The notes under the pieces: generated by a model | Databases searched by the model: none | Told to the model about the DNA's origin: nothing | What the model saw: only the letters and a program-made list of their open reading frames with translations | Position numbers and translations under genes: made by a program | Assembly: GCA_030037405.1 (NCBI GenBank) | Contig: JASHRK010000429.1 | Location: 1-5,024, forward strand | DNA length: 5,024 nt | DNA from: Acidimicrobiales bacterium | GTDB lineage: Bacteria; Actinomycetota; Acidimicrobiia; Acidimicrobiales; Bog-793 | Direction of reading: 5' to 3' | Shown: in pieces, positions 4,291 to 5,024 of the stretch | How positions within the stretch are numbered: position 1 is the stretch's first letter | Layout of the letters: the number at the start of each line of letters is the position of its first letter

Positions 4291-5024
4291 GTGTCGATTG
4301 GCCGTGCCCGCACCCGTGCCGGGTCGAGTGGTGGAGCCCCCCTCCGAGTGGGTCTCTACGGCTTGCTCGGTTCGGGCAACGTCGGCAACGACTCCTCCCT
4401 GGAGGCCGTGATGACCTACCTGAGGGCGAACCATGCCGGCGCCGCCGTTGACTTCATGTGCGCAGGGCCGGAGCGCATTCGCGCCGAGTACAGGGTCCCC
4501 GCCATCCCGATACGTTGGTACGCGAACTACGAGGAGTCGGCGTCGGGCCTGTCGGCGTTCGCATTGAGAGCCGTGAGCAAGGGTGTCGATGCCTTGCGGA
4601 CGGCTTCCTGGGTGCGGCGGCACGACGTGGTCATCGTTCCCGGGACCGGCATCCTCGAGACGACCCTGCCGCAACGGCCATGGGGTGTTCCCTATGCGAC
4701 CTTCTTGCTCTGTGCCAGCGGCCGGCTGTTCGGGACAAGGGTGTTGCTGGTGAACGTGGGGGCGACGAGAGCGCGCCAACGGATAACACAGGGTCTCTTC
4801 ACGGCGGCGGCTCGCCTCGCGGCCTATCGGTCGTTTCGTGACGTCCAGTCGCGAGACGCAATGCGGAGCGGGGCGCTCGATACGTCACGAGATCGTGTGT
4901 ATCCCGATCTTGCCTTTGCCCTACCCGTACCGCCTGTAGGTCGGACCGATCCCAACGTCGTAGGTGTTGGCGTAATGGCGTACTACGGCGGGAACGACGA
5001 TCGCAGGCACGGCGCCGAGATATA
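4291..5024 (+). CDS. polysaccharide pyruvyl transferase family protein, N-terminal part (cut by window edge)
   Basis: The frame is open through the right edge, giving about 244 residues. VGLYGLLGSGNVGNDSSLEA (20-39) is the N-terminal glycine-rich motif of the polysaccharide pyruvyl transferase family (Pfam PS_pyruv_trans). It is followed by HDVVIVPGTGILE (111-123), FLLCASGRLFGTRVLLVNVG (138-157), AYRSFRDVQSRDAM (178-191) and PDLAFALP (205-212), in the order seen in actinobacterial members. Characterised members move pyruvate from phosphoenolpyruvate onto a glycan sugar as a ketal, adding negative charge; related proteins also occur in other roles. The start is taken as GTG 4291, seven bases past the glycosyltransferase stop, with GGAGG at 4276-4280. 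An in-frame ATG at 4258 would overlap that gene by 26 bases and has no ribosome binding site; residues 1-17 are unconserved-looking and Arg/Gly-rich, so the exact start is uncertain. The C-terminal half is outside the window. Confidence 0.9.
   Translation, partial: MSIGRARTRAGSSGGAPLRVGLYGLLGSGNVGNDSSLEAVMTYLRANHAGAAVDFMCAGPERIRAEYRVPAIPIRWYANYEESASGLSAFALRAVSKGVDALRTASWVRRHDVVIVPGTGILETTLPQRPWGVPYATFLLCASGRLFGTRVLLVNVGATRARQRITQGLFTAAARLAAYRSFRDVQSRDAMRSGALDTSRDRVYPDLAFALPVPPVGRTDPNVVGVGVMAYYGGNDDRRHGAEI

Noticed and set aside
3159..4313. 384-codon open frame on the minus strand, longer than the glycosyltransferase it opposes
   Set aside because: It runs antisense to the SDR end and the whole GT2 gene, is very rich in Arg, Val and Pro and shows no family motif. 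Long antisense frames are expected in GC-rich DNA, and the plus-strand protein has clear GT2 motifs.

Overview
The window is a GC-rich bacterial segment. Hand counts give roughly 75% GC at positions 301-600, 66% at 4561-4860 and 56% at 1321-1620. Four of the five gene starts visible or inferred with a Shine-Dalgarno site are GTG, and protein composition (Ala, Arg, Gly, Val) and sequence style resemble high-GC Actinomycetota. That placement is an inference from composition and family resemblance; there is no rRNA or other phylogenetic marker. Everything recognisable belongs to sugar-nucleotide modification and surface-glycan or glycoconjugate assembly.

Layout: two divergent gene sets flank a 316-base non-coding region (1893-2208). 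Leftward on the minus strand, in transcription order, are a class I SAM methyltransferase (1892-1191), a dTDP-4-dehydrorhamnose 3,5-epimerase-family protein (1181-618) and an NDP-hexose C-methyltransferase-like protein (616 to beyond the left edge). Gaps of 9 and 1 bases suggest one operon. Rightward on the plus strand are an NAD-dependent epimerase/dehydratase of the extended SDR type (2209-3303), a family 2 glycosyltransferase (3345-4283) and a polysaccharide pyruvyl transferase-family protein (4291 to beyond the right edge). Both edge genes are cut by the window, not visibly broken.

How they may work together (inference): a 4-keto-6-deoxy nucleotide sugar made elsewhere (no RmlA or RmlB homologue is in view) would be epimerised by the cupin epimerase, possibly C-methylated by the 616-1 gene product, and reduced or epimerised by the SDR. 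The GT2 would then transfer a sugar to a growing glycan. The pyruvyl transferase-family protein and the 1892-1191 methyltransferase are candidates for decorating it with a pyruvyl ketal and a methyl group. No transporter, polymerase or flippase is in the window.

The gene content is a known kind of locus rather than a new system. The items most worth checking are a C-methyltransferase-like protein with a strongly shortened SAM-binding core, a perfect GC hairpin that presents the ribosome binding site and the preceding stop codon in its loop at the GT2/pyruvyl transferase junction, a 12-codon open frame bridging the SDR and GT2 genes, and two perfect dyads in the divergent control region.
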